NCBI RefSeq assembly: GCF_003470205.1
Contig: NZ_QWKP01000207.1
Location: 1 to 40,585, forward strand
DNA: 40,585 nucleotides
Source of the DNA: Cellulomonas rhizosphaerae
GTDB taxonomy: Bacteria; Actinomycetota; Actinomycetes; Actinomycetales; Cellulomonadaceae
Direction: 5' to 3'
Part shown: positions 1-15,394 of the stretch, in pieces
How positions within the stretch are numbered: the stretch's first letter is position 1
Layout: every line of letters begins with the position of its first letter
Made by a program: the position numbers and the translations under genes
Notes under the pieces: model-generated
The model's input: the letters and a program-made list of their open reading frames with translations, nothing else
Databases searched by the model: none
What the model was told of the DNA's origin: nothing

Positions 1-70
1 CGAGCGCGGGTAGTGCGGACCGAGCGCGTATGGCGCGCCACCCGCGCTCGCGCCGCGACACCCGCGCTCG
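1..70. repeat. 70-bp palindromic repeat, copy 1
   Basis: Seen directly. The unit is seven 10-bp blocks: arm (CGAGCGCGGG), spacer, arm variant (CGAGCGCGTA), self-complementary centre TGGCGCGCCA, reverse arm CCCGCGCTCG, spacer, reverse arm CCCGCGCTCG. Arms therefore recur every 20 bp, and the whole unit can fold as one long hairpin with partly paired spacers. It begins at the first base of the window, so more copies may lie upstream. No protein-coding role is evident. Confidence 0.85.
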
Positions 71-220
71 GCGTGGCCCGTCGCCTGGGCTGCAGCGGGC
101 GACGGCCCGACGGCAGCGGGCGGCACGCCCGCTCCCGGGCTCCCGCGAGGACCGCCTCGCGCCACCACCTGCACTCCCGCTCCAGCCCCGCTCGCCCGCC
201 CTGCACGCTCTCCGCTTCGC

Positions 221-290
221 CGAGCGCGGGTACTGCGGACGGAGCGCGTATGGCGCGCCACCCGCGCTCGCGCCGCGACACCCGCGCTCG
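221..290. repeat. 70-bp palindromic repeat, copy 2
   Basis: Same seven-block layout as copy 1. It differs from copy 1 at only two bases by eye (231-241 region) and keeps the self-complementary TGGCGCGCCA centre. Spaced 220 bp from copy 1, with unrelated DNA between them, so this is an interspersed element and not a head-to-tail tandem. Confidence 0.85.
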
Positions 291-405
291 GCGCGGCCGC
301 CGCTCCGGTCGGCAACGGCCACCTGCTCGGGCGGCAGAGGACGGCGTGGATGGTGCACGTCGTCCTCCGGGTCCGGCGAGGACCACCTCGCGCTGGCACT
401 TATGC

Positions 406-475
406 CGAGCGCGGGTCGTGCGGACCGAGCGCGGGTGGCGTGCCACCCGCGCTCGCGCCGTAGCACCCGCGCTCG
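406..475. repeat. 70-bp palindromic repeat, copy 3
   Basis: Same length and block register. The second arm here is CGAGCGCGGG, a perfect partner for the reverse arms, and the centre is TGGCGTGCCA. Further arm-like fragments follow to about 560, suggesting decay of another copy. Confidence 0.85.
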
Positions 476-673
476 CGTCGTGGTGCGGGTGCGAGGCGCC
501 CTCGGCGAGCGGGGGCGGGTGGCGACGCGCGGGGCGGACCGAGCGCGGGGGGCAACGCGCGCGGCGGGGCGGAGTTTCGCCGGAGGGGTGGCGTGTGTCA
601 CCATGGCGACCGACGACGAGGGAGTCGTCCAAGGGCGGTGACGCCCGGGTCGCTGGCGGCCGTCCGTGCCGGG

Positions 674-702
674 TGGACTTTCCCCTACGGGCTGCGTATG
701 CT
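674..702 (+). promoter_or_regulatory. Likely rpoB promoter
   Basis: TGGACT (674-679), 17-bp spacer, TATGCT (697-702). This matches the actinobacterial primary sigma pattern TTGAC-N17-TANNNT with one -35 mismatch. The predicted transcript starts near 709, inside the short inverted repeat AGCGC-TTT-GCGCT (703-715), giving a leader of about 145 nt before the TTG start. The rpoA and lysE promoters here share the TGGAC -35. Confidence 0.7.
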
Positions 703-852
703 AGCGCTTTGCGCTGGCCTGTGCCCGCGATCCCGTATAACCCGAGCCCTCACACGTCGTACGTGCGCGACGTGGAGTGCTGCGAGGCCGGGGGGTCGTG
801 ATCCGCCGGGATCCCGCGCTGCGTGCAAACGAACTGCAGGGAAGGACCCCTC

Positions 853-3800
853 TTGGCTGCCTCGCGCACCCCTTCTGCTCCGTCCGCCGACGCCGTTGCG
901 AACCGCACCGCATCACGTCGCATCTCCTTCGCCAAGATCCACGAGCCCCTCGAGGTTCCCGACCTCCTCGGTCTGCAGACCGAGAGCTTCGACTGGCTGC
1001 TCGGCAACGAGCGCTGGCAGGCCCGCGTGGCCGCCGCTCTCGAGGCCGGCCGCCAGGACGTTCCCGGGACCGCCGGTCTCGAGGAGATCTTCGAGGAGAT
1101 CTCCCCGATCGAGGACTTCGGCGGCACCATGTCGCTGTCGTTCCGCGAGCACCGCTTCGAGCCGCCGAAGTACACGGCCGAGGAGTGCAAGGAGAAGGAC
1201 TTCACGTTCGCTGCCCCGCTGTTCGTCACCGCGGAGTTCGTGAACTACACCACCGGTGAGATCAAGAGCCAGACGGTCTTCATGGGCGACTTCCCGCTCA
1301 TGAGCGAGCGCGGCACGTTCATCATCAACGGCACCGAGCGCGTCGTCGTCTCGCAGCTCGTCCGCTCGCCGGGCGTCTACTTCGAGCGCACCGCGGACAA
1401 GACGTCCGACAAGGACATCCTCACCGCCAAGGTCATCCCGAGCCGCGGCGCCTGGCTCGAGTTCGAGATCGACAAGCGCGACAACGTCGGCGTCCGCGTC
1501 GACCGCAAGCGCAAGCAGAACGCGACCGTGCTGCTCAAGGCCCTCGGCATGAGCGAGGCCGAGATCCGCGAGGAGTTCGGCGCGTTCCCGGCGGTCATCG
1601 ACACGCTCGAGAAGGACCACGTCCAGACGCAGGACGAGTCGCTGCTCGACCTCTACCGCAAGATCCGCCCGGGCGAGCCGCCCACGGTCGAGGCCGGTCG
1701 CGCACTGCTCGAGAACTTCTACTTCAACCCGAAGCGCTACGACCTCGCGAAGGTCGGCCGCTACAAGCTGAACAAGAAGCTCGGCATCGACGTGCCCCTG
1801 GCCGACTCGGTGCTGTCGCTGGCCGACGTCGTCGCCACGATCAAGTACCTCGCCGCGCTGCACGCCGACGTCGTGACCCTGCCGGGCACGCGTGCCGGCG
1901 AGGCCGTCGAGGTCCGCGTCGAGCCCGACGACATCGACCACTTCGGCAACCGTCGCATCCGCGCGGTCGGCGAGCTCATCCAGAACCAGGTCCGTACGGG
2001 CCTGTCCCGGATGGAGCGCGTCGTGCGCGAGCGCATGACGACGCAGGACGTCGAGGCGATCACGCCGCAGACCCTGATCAACATCCGCCCCGTGGTGGCG
2101 TCGATCAAGGAGTTCTTCGGCACGTCGCAGCTCTCGCAGTTCATGGACCAGAACAACCCGCTCGCCGGCCTGACGCACAAGCGTCGTCTGTCCGCGCTGG
2201 GCCCGGGTGGTCTGTCCCGTGACCGCGCCGGCATGGAGGTCCGTGACGTCCACCCGTCGCACTACGGCCGCATGTGCCCGATCGAGACCCCTGAGGGCCC
2301 GAACATCGGCCTGATCGGCTCGCTCGCGACGTACGGGCGGATCAACCCGTTCGGCTTCGTCGAGACCCCGTACCGCAAGGTCATCAAGGGCAAGGTCAGC
2401 GACGAGGTCCAGTACCTCACCGCCGACGACGAGGACCGCTTCGTCATCGCCCAGGCCAACGCCCCCCTCAAGGCCAACGGCCACTTCGAGGAGGACCGCG
2501 TCCTGGTTCGCGTCAAGGGCGGCGAGATCGAGTACGTCGCCGGCGAGAACGTCGACTACATGGACGTCTCCCCGCGCCAGATGGTGTCGGTGGCCACGGC
2601 CCTGATCCCGTTCCTCGAGCACGACGACGCAAACCGCGCCCTCATGGGTGCCAACATGCAGCGCCAGGCGGTGCCGCTGGTCCGTTCCGAGGCGCCGTTC
2701 GTCGGCACCGGCATGGAGCGCCGCGCGGCCATCGACGCGGGCGACGTCATCGTCGCGAGCAAGCCCGGTGTGGTCACGGAGGTGTCGGCCGAGCTCATCA
2801 CGATCGCGAACGACGACGCCACCACCACGACGCACCGCGTCGCGAAGTTCCGTCGCTCCAACCAGGGCACCAGCTACAACCAGCGCGTGCTGGTCGACGC
2901 CGGCGCCCGCGTCGAGCCCGGCTCGGTGCTCGCCGACGGACCGGCCACGGACGAGGGCGAGCTCGCGCTCGGCCGCAACCTCCTGGTCGCGTTCATGTCG
3001 TGGGAGGGCCACAACTACGAGGACGCGATCATCCTGTCGCAGCGTCTCGTGCAGGACGACGTGCTGTCCTCGATCCACATCGAGGAGCACGAGGTCGACG
3101 CGCGCGACACCAAGCTCGGCCCGGAGGAGATCACGCGGGACATCCCGAACGTCTCCGAGGAGGTCCTCGCGGACCTGGACGAGCGCGGCATCATCCGCAT
3201 CGGCGCCGAGGTCGCAGCCGGCGACATCCTCGTCGGCAAGGTGACGCCCAAGGGCGAGACCGAGCTGACCCCGGAGGAGCGCCTGCTCCGCGCGATCTTC
3301 GGTGAGAAGGCTCGCGAGGTCCGCGACACGTCGCTCAAGGTGCCCCACGGCGAGTCCGGCACGGTCATCGAGGTCCGCACGTTCAGCCGCGACGACGGCG
3401 ACGAGCTGCCGGCCGGCGTGAACGAGCTGGTCCGCGTCTACATCGCCCAGCGCCGCAAGATCACGGCGGGCGACAAGCTGGCCGGCCGCCACGGCAACAA
3501 GGGCGTCATCTCGACGATCCTGCCGCAGGAGGACATGCCGTTCCTCGCGGACGGCACGCCGGTCGACATCATCCTCAACCCGATGGGTGTGCCCGGGCGC
3601 ATGAACGTCGGCCAGGTGCTGGAGGTCCACCTCGGGTGGATCGCCGCGCAGGGCTGGGACATCTCCCTGGCCACGGAGGGCGACCTGTCCTGGAAGGACA
3701 ACGTCCCCGCCATCGCCGCGAGCAGCGGGCCGGGCAACCCGGTCGCGACGCCGGTCTTCGACGGCCTGCAGGAGAACGCCCTGACCGGGCTGCTCTCGAG

Positions 3801-4362
3801 CACGCTGCCGAACCGCGACGGTGTCCGCACCGTCGGTGGCGACGGCAAGGGACTCCTCTTCGACGGCCGCTCCGGCGAGCCGTTCCCGGAGGCGGTCTCG
3901 GTCGGCTACATGTACATCCTCAAGCTGCACCACCTGGTCGACGACAAGATCCACGCCCGCTCGACCGGCCCGTACTCGATGATCACGCAGCAGCCGCTGG
4001 GTGGTAAGGCGCAGTTCGGTGGTCAGCGGTTCGGTGAGATGGAGGTGTGGGCCCTCGAGGCGTACGGCGCTGCCTACACCCTGCAGGAGCTGCTCACCAT
4101 CAAGTCGGACGACGTGCCCGGCCGCGTCAAGGTCTACGAGGCGATCGTGAAGGGGGAGAACATCCCCGACTCGGGCATCCCCGAGTCCTTCAAGGTCCTC
4201 CTCAAGGAGATGCAGTCGCTCTGCCTGAACGTCGAGGTGCTGTCCTCGGACGGCGTCTCCATCGACATGAAGGACAACGACGACGAGGTCTACCGCGCAG
4301 CGGAGGAGCTCGGCATCGACCTGTCGCGCCGGCCCAACGCCAGCAGCATCGAAGAGATCTGA
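853..4362 (+). CDS. rpoB: RNA polymerase beta subunit RpoB
   Basis: Catalytic beta subunit of the core RNA polymerase, 1169 residues, normal for actinobacteria. I chose TTG at 853 because it sits behind AGGGAAGGA (838-846) and gives the Ala-Ala-Ser-Arg N terminus typical of actinobacterial RpoB; the in-frame ATG at 823 lies in the leader. The rifampicin-binding cluster starts at Gly423 and has the sensitive residues: Asp432, His442 and Ser447 (E. coli D516, H526, S531). The C-terminal clamp region with [20 protein letters not shown] is intact and the protein ends in Ser-Ile-Glu-Glu-Ile. It is transcribed from its own promoter and followed 108 bp later by rpoC. Confidence 0.98.
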   Translation: MAASRTPSAPSADAVANRTASRRISFAKIHEPLEVPDLLGLQTESFDWLLGNERWQARVAAALEAGRQDVPGTAGLEEIFEEISPIEDFGGTMSLSFREHRFEPPKYTAEECKEKDFTFAAPLFVTAEFVNYTTGEIKSQTVFMGDFPLMSERGTFIINGTERVVVSQLVRSPGVYFERTADKTSDKDILTAKVIPSRGAWLEFEIDKRDNVGVRVDRKRKQNATVLLKALGMSEAEIREEFGAFPAVIDTLEKDHVQTQDESLLDLYRKIRPGEPPTVEAGRALLENFYFNPKRYDLAKVGRYKLNKKLGIDVPLADSVLSLADVVATIKYLAALHADVVTLPGTRAGEAVEVRVEPDDIDHFGNRRIRAVGELIQNQVRTGLSRMERVVRERMTTQDVEAITPQTLINIRPVVASIKEFFGTSQLSQFMDQNNPLAGLTHKRRLSALGPGGLSRDRAGMEVRDVHPSHYGRMCPIETPEGPNIGLIGSLATYGRINPFGFVETPYRKVIKGKVSDEVQYLTADDEDRFVIAQANAPLKANGHFEEDRVLVRVKGGEIEYVAGENVDYMDVSPRQMVSVATALIPFLEHDDANRALMGANMQRQAVPLVRSEAPFVGTGMERRAAIDAGDVIVASKPGVVTEVSAELITIANDDATTTTHRVAKFRRSNQGTSYNQRVLVDAGARVEPGSVLADGPATDEGELALGRNLLVAFMSWEGHNYEDAIILSQRLVQDDVLSSIHIEEHEVDARDTKLGPEEITRDIPNVSEEVLADLDERGIIRIGAEVAAGDILVGKVTPKGETELTPEERLLRAIFGEKAREVRDTSLKVPHGESGTVIEVRTFSRDDGDELPAGVNELVRVYIAQRRKITAGDKLAGRHGNKGVISTILPQEDMPFLADGTPVDIILNPMGVPGRMNVGQVLEVHLGWIAAQGWDISLATEGDLSWKDNVPAIAASSGPGNPVATPVFDGLQENALTGLLSSTLPNRDGVRTVGGDGKGLLFDGRSGEPFPEAVSVGYMYILKLHHLVDDKIHARSTGPYSMITQQPLGGKAQFGGQRFGEMEVWALEAYGAAYTLQELLTIKSDDVPGRVKVYEAIVKGENIPDSGIPESFKVLLKEMQSLCLNVEVLSSDGVSIDMKDNDDEVYRAAEELGIDLSRRPNASSIEEI

Positions 4363-4370
4363 CGCCGAGC

Positions 4371-4402
4371 CCCGCCGCCCTTCCTCACGGGTGGGCGGCG
4401 GG
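4371..4402 (+). terminator. Hairpin between rpoB and rpoC
   Basis: Perfect 10-bp GC stem (4371-4380 with 4393-4402) around a 12-nt loop, starting 8 bases after the rpoB stop. No T tract follows, so it is not a classical terminator. It may be a partial attenuator, an RNase-processing site or an mRNA end stabiliser that tunes the rpoB:rpoC ratio (inference). Confidence 0.5.
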
Positions 4403-4470
4403 CGCCCGCACCCCTTGCACCATTTCCGTCCGCCGGCACGAGCCGGCAAGCGAAGGAAGTAGGACCCCCC

Positions 4471-8340
<3,870 letters not shown>

Positions 8341-8360
8341 TCTCGTACGTCTGCTTCTCC

Positions 8361-8404
8361 CCGAGGGGGTCCACCGTCCGCGGTGGGCCCCCTCGGGCCT
8401 TTCG
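8361..8404 (+). terminator. rpoBC terminator
   Basis: A 16-bp stem with one G-T pair (8361-8376 with 8381-8396) and a TCCG tetraloop, followed by GCCTTTCGT. It lies 20 bases past the rpoC stop and ends the rpoBC transcript. Confidence 0.85.
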
Positions 8405-8491
8405 TCCCTGGTGCGCGGTGGCGGCCTGGGGCGTAACGTGGGGACGTCCTCTGCCCACGGTGGTGCCCGGCCGTCGCGCTGGTCAGCCACT

Positions 8492-8520
8492 TTGACGCCC
8501 TCCGGAGCGCCAGGTAACGT
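8492..8520 (+). promoter_or_regulatory. rpsL operon promoter
   Basis: TTGACG (8492-8497), 17-bp spacer, TAACGT (8515-8520). Near-consensus actinobacterial primary-sigma promoter. It predicts a transcript start near 8527 and a leader of about 280 nt before rpsL. Confidence 0.8.
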
Positions 8521-8526
8521 TGGACA

Positions 8527-8807
8527 CCGTGCCCGCGCCGTCGGGCCCTCGTGCGTGCACTCGCACCGGACTCGTCCGGGTGGTGCGCCGGGGTGGAGAT
8601 CCGTCCACCAGCATCGTCGATTCGGCCAGGGAGACCTGGCAGGCCGCCGGTGCCGGAGAACGGGGCGACACGCCCGGGTGCGGGGGTCGGTTCGGGACTC
8701 CAGACAGACCGAGGCAGCCGCGCGACGGGCGGCACTCCTCGAACATGCCGGCCGTCCAGGGTGACGGGATCCGGTCGACCAGAGCTCATCCAACAGACGG
8801 AGACGTA
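8527..8807 (+). promoter_or_regulatory. Long rpsL mRNA leader
   Basis: About 280 bases without a gene between the predicted transcript start and the rpsL GTG. Open frames cross it but lack ribosome binding sites and known domains. It contains the 26-nt element at 8665-8690 that recurs in the rpsJ leader. A local stem GGGCG-ACA-CGCCC (8663-8675) and a possible downstream pairing of TCGGT (8687-8691) with ACCGA (8708-8712) suggest structured RNA (inference). Confidence 0.55.
8665..8690 (+). promoter_or_regulatory. Leader element shared with rpsJ, copy 1
   Basis: Begins GCGACACGCCC and ends GGGGTCGG. It matches 15588-15613 at 25 of 26 positions, the single difference being G here for A there. 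CCCG and CGGG can pair around a four-base RGTG loop. It lies 118 bases before the rpsL start. Role unknown; co-regulation of the str and S10 operons is an inference. Confidence 0.6.
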
Positions 8808-9179
8808 GTGCCTACGATCCAGCAGCTGGTCCGCAAGGGCCGGCAGGCGAAGACGAACAAGTCGAAGACGCCTGCCCTCAAGGGCAGCCCCCAGCGACGC
8901 GGTGTGTGCACCCGCGTCTACACCACGACCCCGAAGAAGCCGAACTCCGCCCTCCGCAAGGTCGCGCGCGTTCGCCTCTCGAGCCAGGTCGAGGTCACGG
9001 CGTACATCCCGGGTGTCGGTCACAACCTGCAGGAGCACTCCATCGTGCTCGTCCGCGGTGGCCGCGTGAAGGACCTCCCCGGTGTGCGTTACAAGATCGT
9101 CCGCGGCGCCCTCGACACGCAGGGTGTCAAGAACCGCAAGCAGGCGCGTAGCCGCTACGGCGCGAAGAAGGTGGGCTGA
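8808..9179 (+). CDS. rpsL: Ribosomal protein S12
   Basis: Small-subunit protein uS12 at the decoding centre, 123 residues. GTG start after ACAGACGGAGACG gives the conserved N terminus [12 protein letters not shown]. Lys43 ([11 protein letters not shown]) and Lys88 (GRVKDL) are the residues altered in classical streptomycin resistance, and both are wild type here. Asp89 is the residue that is methylthiolated in other bacteria. Its stop codon overlaps the rpsG start by one base, indicating translational coupling. Confidence 0.98.
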   Translation: MPTIQQLVRKGRQAKTNKSKTPALKGSPQRRGVCTRVYTTTPKKPNSALRKVARVRLSSQVEVTAYIPGVGHNLQEHSIVLVRGGRVKDLPGVRYKIVRGALDTQGVKNRKQARSRYGAKKVG

Positions 9180-9649
9180 TGCCTCGCAAGGGTCCGGCCC
9201 CGAAGCGGCCGCTGATCGTCGACCCCGTCTACGGGTCCCCGGTCGTCACGCAGCTCATCAACAAGATCCTTCTCGACGGCAAGAAGTCGGTCGCTGAGGC
9301 GATCGTCTACGGCGCCCTCGAGGGTGTGCGCGAGAAGACGCAGGGCGACCCGGTCGTCGTGCTCAAGCGCGCGCTCGACAACGTGCGCCCCTCGCTCGAG
9401 GTGCGCTCGCGCCGCGTCGGTGGCGCGACCTACCAGGTCCCCGTCGAGGTCCGTCCGGTTCGCCAGACGACCCTCGCGCTGCGCTGGCTCACGGACTACT
9501 CGCGCGCTCGTCGCGAGAAGACCATGACCGAGCGTCTGATGAACGAGATCCTCGACGCGTCCAACGGCCTCGGTGCCGCGGTCAAGCGTCGTGAGGACAT
9601 GCACAAGATGGCCGAGTCCAACAAGGCCTTCGCGCACTACCGCTGGTAA
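9179..9649 (+). CDS. rpsG: Ribosomal protein S7
   Basis: uS7, 156 residues, the family's usual length. It nucleates assembly of the 30S head and contacts the E site. ATG shares its A with the rpsL TGA stop. The conserved [22 protein letters not shown] terminus is complete. In E. coli S7 represses the str operon by binding its mRNA; whether that applies here cannot be read from the sequence. Confidence 0.98.
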   Translation: MPRKGPAPKRPLIVDPVYGSPVVTQLINKILLDGKKSVAEAIVYGALEGVREKTQGDPVVVLKRALDNVRPSLEVRSRRVGGATYQVPVEVRPVRQTTLALRWLTDYSRARREKTMTERLMNEILDASNGLGAAVKRREDMHKMAESNKAFAHYRW

Positions 9650-9663
9650 CACCAGCCCGGTCG

Positions 9664-9698
9664 CCGCGGCCCGCCTGTGCAAGCGGGCGGGCCCGCGG
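9664..9698 (+). terminator. Hairpin between rpsG and fusA
   Basis: Twelve-pair GC stem with one bulged C (9664-9675 with 9686-9698) and a 10-nt loop. No T tract follows. It sits 15 bases past rpsG, so it may attenuate or process the transcript between the S7 and EF-G genes. Confidence 0.45.
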
Positions 9699-9732
9699 GA
9701 CCACCTACGCCAACCGATAAGGGGCAACTCAC

Positions 9733-11835
<2,103 letters not shown>

Positions 11836-11898
11836 TCCCACAGGTCGAACCCTGTAGTTCCATCACATAAACCGACCCGTAGGACAGCACGCCTGGCA

Positions 11899-11914
11899 GG
11901 TACCGTCCGGTACC
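11899..11914. promoter_or_regulatory. 16-bp near-palindrome upstream of tuf
   Basis: GGTACCG-TC-CGGTACC: two 7-base inverted arms separated by two bases, 43 bases before the tuf start. The gap between fusA and tuf is 121 bp and slightly less GC-rich than its flanks, so a tuf-specific promoter or operator could sit here. I could not identify a convincing -10/-35 pair. Confidence 0.3.
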
Positions 11915-11956
11915 GGCAGACGGGCAATCTCTACCAAGTCCTGAGGAGGACACCCA

Positions 11957-13150
<1,194 letters not shown>

Positions 13151-13180
13151 TCTGAGCCCCTCGGGGCACTGATCCACCGG

Positions 13181-13213
13181 GAAGGCCCGGGTGCTTCGGC
13201 ACCCGGGCCTTTT
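13181..13213 (+). terminator. tuf terminator
   Basis: Perfect 13-bp stem (13181-13193 with 13198-13210), TTCG tetraloop, then TTTC. A textbook intrinsic terminator that closes the str operon. A smaller palindrome GCCCCTCGGGGC (13155-13166) precedes it. Confidence 0.92.
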
Positions 13214-13285
13214 CGCTGGTCACGCGCGACTTGAACGTTTCACATCGGGTGCGGGCCGTCCGCGGTGTGGGTACCGTCGGCGCTC

Positions 13286-14050
13286 GTGACCATCGACACC
13301 GCCCCCGCCCGTCGTTCGCAGCGCCCCCCGCGTGCCACCCGGACGGGCTGGATCATCGTGGCCGCGTGCGTCGCGGTGGCCGTCGTCATCGCGCTCGTCG
13401 TCACCCGGCCGTGGTCCGACGACGGTCCGGCTGACGAGCTCGCCGACGGCACCGGCGGCACGGCGCAGCAGGAGCCGGCGACCGTCGCCCGCGGAACCGA
13501 CGATGCCGCGACCCTGACCCTCTCGGGCAGCGCCCAGGCGCTGCAGGTGACAGCCGACGCCTCCGACGACGACCTCCTGCGCGCGGAGAGTGACGGGGCG
13601 GACCAGCCGACGGTCGATGGTGACCGCCTCGAGCTGCGCGGCGGCATCGTCCACCTGCGCCTCGCGCCCGACGTGGTCTGGACCCTGGCGATCACCGAGG
13701 GCATGGACACGGTCGACGTGAACCTGACCGGGGGCCGGCTCGCGGCGCTGGACCTGAGCGGGGGAGCGCGGCTCATCACGCTGACGCTGCCGAAGCCCGA
13801 CGGTGCCGTGACGATCGACCAGTCCGCCGGCGCGCAGGACCTCGTGGTCCACCTCCCGCAGGACACCGGTGCGGTGGCCCACGTGACGTCGGGCGTCGGC
13901 ACCGTGGCGATCGACGGCACGAAGACGCAGGGCGTCGGCGCGGGCACGGACCTGGCGACGAAGCCCCGCGGCGACGACTACTACACGGTGAACGTCGGCG
14001 GCGGCCTCGGCACCCTGACGATCGACCACCCGGACACCCAGTCCCCCTGA
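13286..14050 (+). CDS. Membrane-anchored hypothetical protein
   Basis: About 254 residues, not confidently assigned. A short basic N terminus (Ala-Arg-Arg-Ser-Gln-Arg) precedes one transmembrane segment (roughly residues 21-40, Gly-Trp-Ile-Ile-Val... Leu-Val-Val-Thr), then an acidic linker and an outside domain of about 180 residues made of short repeating beta-strand-like stretches (VDVNLTGG, LDLSGGA, VTIDQSAGA, VAIDG). This resembles the DUF4097/DUF2807 adhesin-like beta-solenoid style, but that is a guess. I chose GTG 13286 because TACCGT (13272-13277) lies eight bases upstream, the pattern of a leaderless gene; GTG 13265 is an alternative. It stands alone between the tuf terminator and repeat copy 4. 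Confidence 0.75.
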   Translation: MTIDTAPARRSQRPPRATRTGWIIVAACVAVAVVIALVVTRPWSDDGPADELADGTGGTAQQEPATVARGTDDAATLTLSGSAQALQVTADASDDDLLRAESDGADQPTVDGDRLELRGGIVHLRLAPDVVWTLAITEGMDTVDVNLTGGRLAALDLSGGARLITLTLPKPDGAVTIDQSAGAQDLVVHLPQDTGAVAHVTSGVGTVAIDGTKTQGVGAGTDLATKPRGDDYYTVNVGGGLGTLTIDHPDTQSP

Positions 14051-14090
14051 CCTCCCCGCCCGCCCTGCCCGCCCGTCCCCGACTCTCCAC

Positions 14091-14160
14091 CGAGCGCGGG
14101 TGCTGCGGACCGAGCGCGCGTGGCGCGTCACCTGCGCCTGGTCCGTAGGGCCCGCGCTCG
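14091..14160. repeat. 70-bp palindromic repeat, copy 4
   Basis: Seven-block layout retained, with CGAGCGCGGG at the left edge and CCCGCGCTCG at the right. Inner blocks have diverged (CCTGCGCCTG), but the two spacer blocks now pair with each other at about seven of ten positions (TGCGGAC with GTCCGTA), so the long hairpin is kept. It lies 106 bp before the nuclease-like gene. A (GTGTGG)3 stretch follows at 14205-14222. Confidence 0.85.
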
Positions 14161-14265
14161 CGACGTGGTCGGGCATGGCGGGAGCGAGGCGCTCGTGGCG
14201 GCGAGTGTGGGTGTGGGTGTGGATGACCGGCGACGGGGATTCGTGGGCGGTGGGATCGTGCGCGG

Positions 14266-15195
14266 GTGGTGGATGACGCGATCGCGGGACTCGTCGGGCG
14301 TGGGTTGGTGCACAGCACGCACGCCCGCGCAGCCGGGCTCGACCCGCGCACGTTGCGCAGAGCGGCCGCCGCCTCGAGGGTCGTCCGGGTGCGGCGCGAC
14401 GCCTACCTGGACACGGAGCGGTGGCAGGACCTCTCCCCGCGTTCTCGGTACCGGCTCCAGGTCGAAGCAGCATCCCGCTCGTTGAGCGGCCCGGTGTTCA
14501 CCCACTTCTCGGCTGCGGTCGTGTGGGACCTCCCGTTGATCGGGAGGTGGCCGGCCGAGGTCCACGTCGCCGGCAGTGCCGCTCGCGGTGGCCGGTCATG
14601 GCCCGGCGTGGTGCGGCACGCCAGCGATCTCGACGTTCCGGTGGTCAACCACGACGGGATCCGCGTCACCGACGCGGCAGCGACCGTCATCGACATGGCA
14701 CGCGTGAGTCCGTTCGCCACGGCGCTCGCGATGGCTGACCACGCTCTACGGACCAAGATCGCATCCGCGGAGGGGCTCGTTGAGGCCGCCGCGGCGCTCG
14801 GTGCCCGACGCGGCAGCCGGGCGGCTCGTCGGGTCGCCGAGCTCGCCGACCATCTGTCCGAGTCGGCGGGGGAGTCGCTGAGCCGCGCACGGATGATCGA
14901 GCTCGCCGCGCCTCTGCCCCGGCTGCAGCACACGGTCCGGGACGCCCGGGGCTTCGTCGCGCGCGCCGACTTCTGGTGGGAGCACCTCGGCCTGGTCGGC
15001 GAGTTCGACGGTCGACTCAAGTACCGCGTGGACGGTCTGGAGGACCAGGCGGCCGTCGAGGAGCGGGTCTGGACCGAGAAGCTCCGCGAGGACCGGATCC
15101 GCGCGACCGGCCTCGGGGTGACCCGTTGGACGTGGCAGACGGCGCTCGACGCACGAGCTTTCGCGGCCCACCTCCGTGCCGCCGGAGTCCTCTGA
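14266..15195 (+). CDS. AbiEi-like winged helix / PD-(D/E)XK-like protein
   Basis: 309 residues. The N-terminal 50 residues resemble the winged helix of AbiEi-type antitoxins (type IV toxin-antitoxin family), with the characteristic pattern ...RAAGLDPRTLRRA...RVRRDAYL. The C-terminal third looks like the DUF559/Vsr-type restriction-endonuclease fold: Glu203, Gln221, Arg233-Asp235, then Glu246-x-Asp248-Gly and Lys252, followed by EKLRED (271-276). No toxin partner is adjacent. It is flanked by repeat copies 4 and 5, the latter starting three bases after its stop. GTG 14266 or GTG 14269 could be the start; GATCGT lies six bases upstream of the first. DNA binding or cleavage is inferred, not shown. 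Confidence 0.85.
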   Translation: MVDDAIAGLVGRGLVHSTHARAAGLDPRTLRRAAAASRVVRVRRDAYLDTERWQDLSPRSRYRLQVEAASRSLSGPVFTHFSAAVVWDLPLIGRWPAEVHVAGSAARGGRSWPGVVRHASDLDVPVVNHDGIRVTDAAATVIDMARVSPFATALAMADHALRTKIASAEGLVEAAAALGARRGSRAARRVAELADHLSESAGESLSRARMIELAAPLPRLQHTVRDARGFVARADFWWEHLGLVGEFDGRLKYRVDGLEDQAAVEERVWTEKLREDRIRATGLGVTRWTWQTALDARAFAAHLRAAGVL

Positions 15196-15198
15196 CCA

Positions 15199-15268
15199 CG
15201 AGCGCGGGTGGAACGGACCCAGCGCGCACGGCGCGGCACCCGCGCTCGGTCCGCACGACCTGCGCTCG
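15199..15268. repeat. 70-bp palindromic repeat, copy 5
   Basis: Same block register, beginning three bases after the stop of the nuclease-like gene. The spacer blocks TGGAACGGAC and GTCCGCACGA pair at seven of ten positions, so nearly the entire unit can fold. A run of G tracts (15284-15310) follows and could form a G-quadruplex. Confidence 0.85.
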
Positions 15269-15315
15269 GCAGCGAGAGTGCGGCGGGCGGCGGGCGGGCG
15301 GTCGGGAGGGCCGGT

Positions 15316-15337
15316 CGGTGGGACCTTGGGCCCACCG
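15316..15337 (+). terminator. Hairpin after copy 5
   Basis: CGGTGGG (15316-15322) pairs with CCCACCG (15331-15337). The left-arm sequence GGTCGGTGGG occurs again at 15338-15347, so the CCCACCG arm could pair with either neighbour. No T tract follows. It could end transcription from the upstream accessory gene, but this is weak. Confidence 0.3.
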
Positions 15338-15373
15338 GGTCGGTGGGTGTGCGCGAGATCACCGTGGGCGGCG

Positions 15374-15392
15374 GCCTCGGTGTGACCGAGGC
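15374..15392. promoter_or_regulatory. Perfect dyad just upstream of rpsJ promoter
   Basis: GCCTCGGT-GTG-ACCGAGGC, eight-base perfect arms. It ends three bases before the first candidate -35. Could be an operator or the stem of an upstream terminator (followed by ATTGGCCTTTGG). Confidence 0.4.
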
Positions 15393-15394
15393 GA

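Larger units (their letters stand above)
71..673. other. Gene-free region upstream of rpoB
   Basis: About 600 bases without a convincing gene. It holds repeat copies 2 (221-290) and 3 (406-475) and a decayed partial copy near 533-560, with GC-rich linkers between them. Open frames cross it, but their products are low-complexity Arg/Ala/Pro-rich strings generated by the repeats themselves, with no usual codon bias, ribosome binding site or recognisable domain. The right end runs into the rpoB promoter. Confidence 0.6.

Noticed and set aside
1..475. The spaced repeats as a CRISPR array
   Set aside because: Units are 70 bp, strongly palindromic along their full length, irregularly spaced (150 and 115 bp), and no cas gene is near.
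736..741. TATAAC as an alternative rpoB -10
   Set aside because: No -35 at proper spacing; TGGACT-N17-TATGCT just upstream is far better. A second start cannot be ruled out.
778..798. Weak resemblance of the rpoB leader (GTGCTGCGAGG...GGGGGGTCG) to the shared rpsL/rpsJ element
   Set aside because: Too many mismatches and gaps to support by eye; needs a covariance search.
13..801. Two overlapping open frames upstream of rpoB
   Set aside because: Arg/Ala-rich translations that follow the 70-bp repeats, no ribosome binding site, and they run through the rpoB promoter.
2119..2214. Possible rifampicin-resistance change in rpoB
   Set aside because: Asp432, His442 and Ser447 are all the sensitive residues.
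8808..9179. Possible streptomycin-resistance change in rpsL
   Set aside because: Lys43 and Lys88 are both present.
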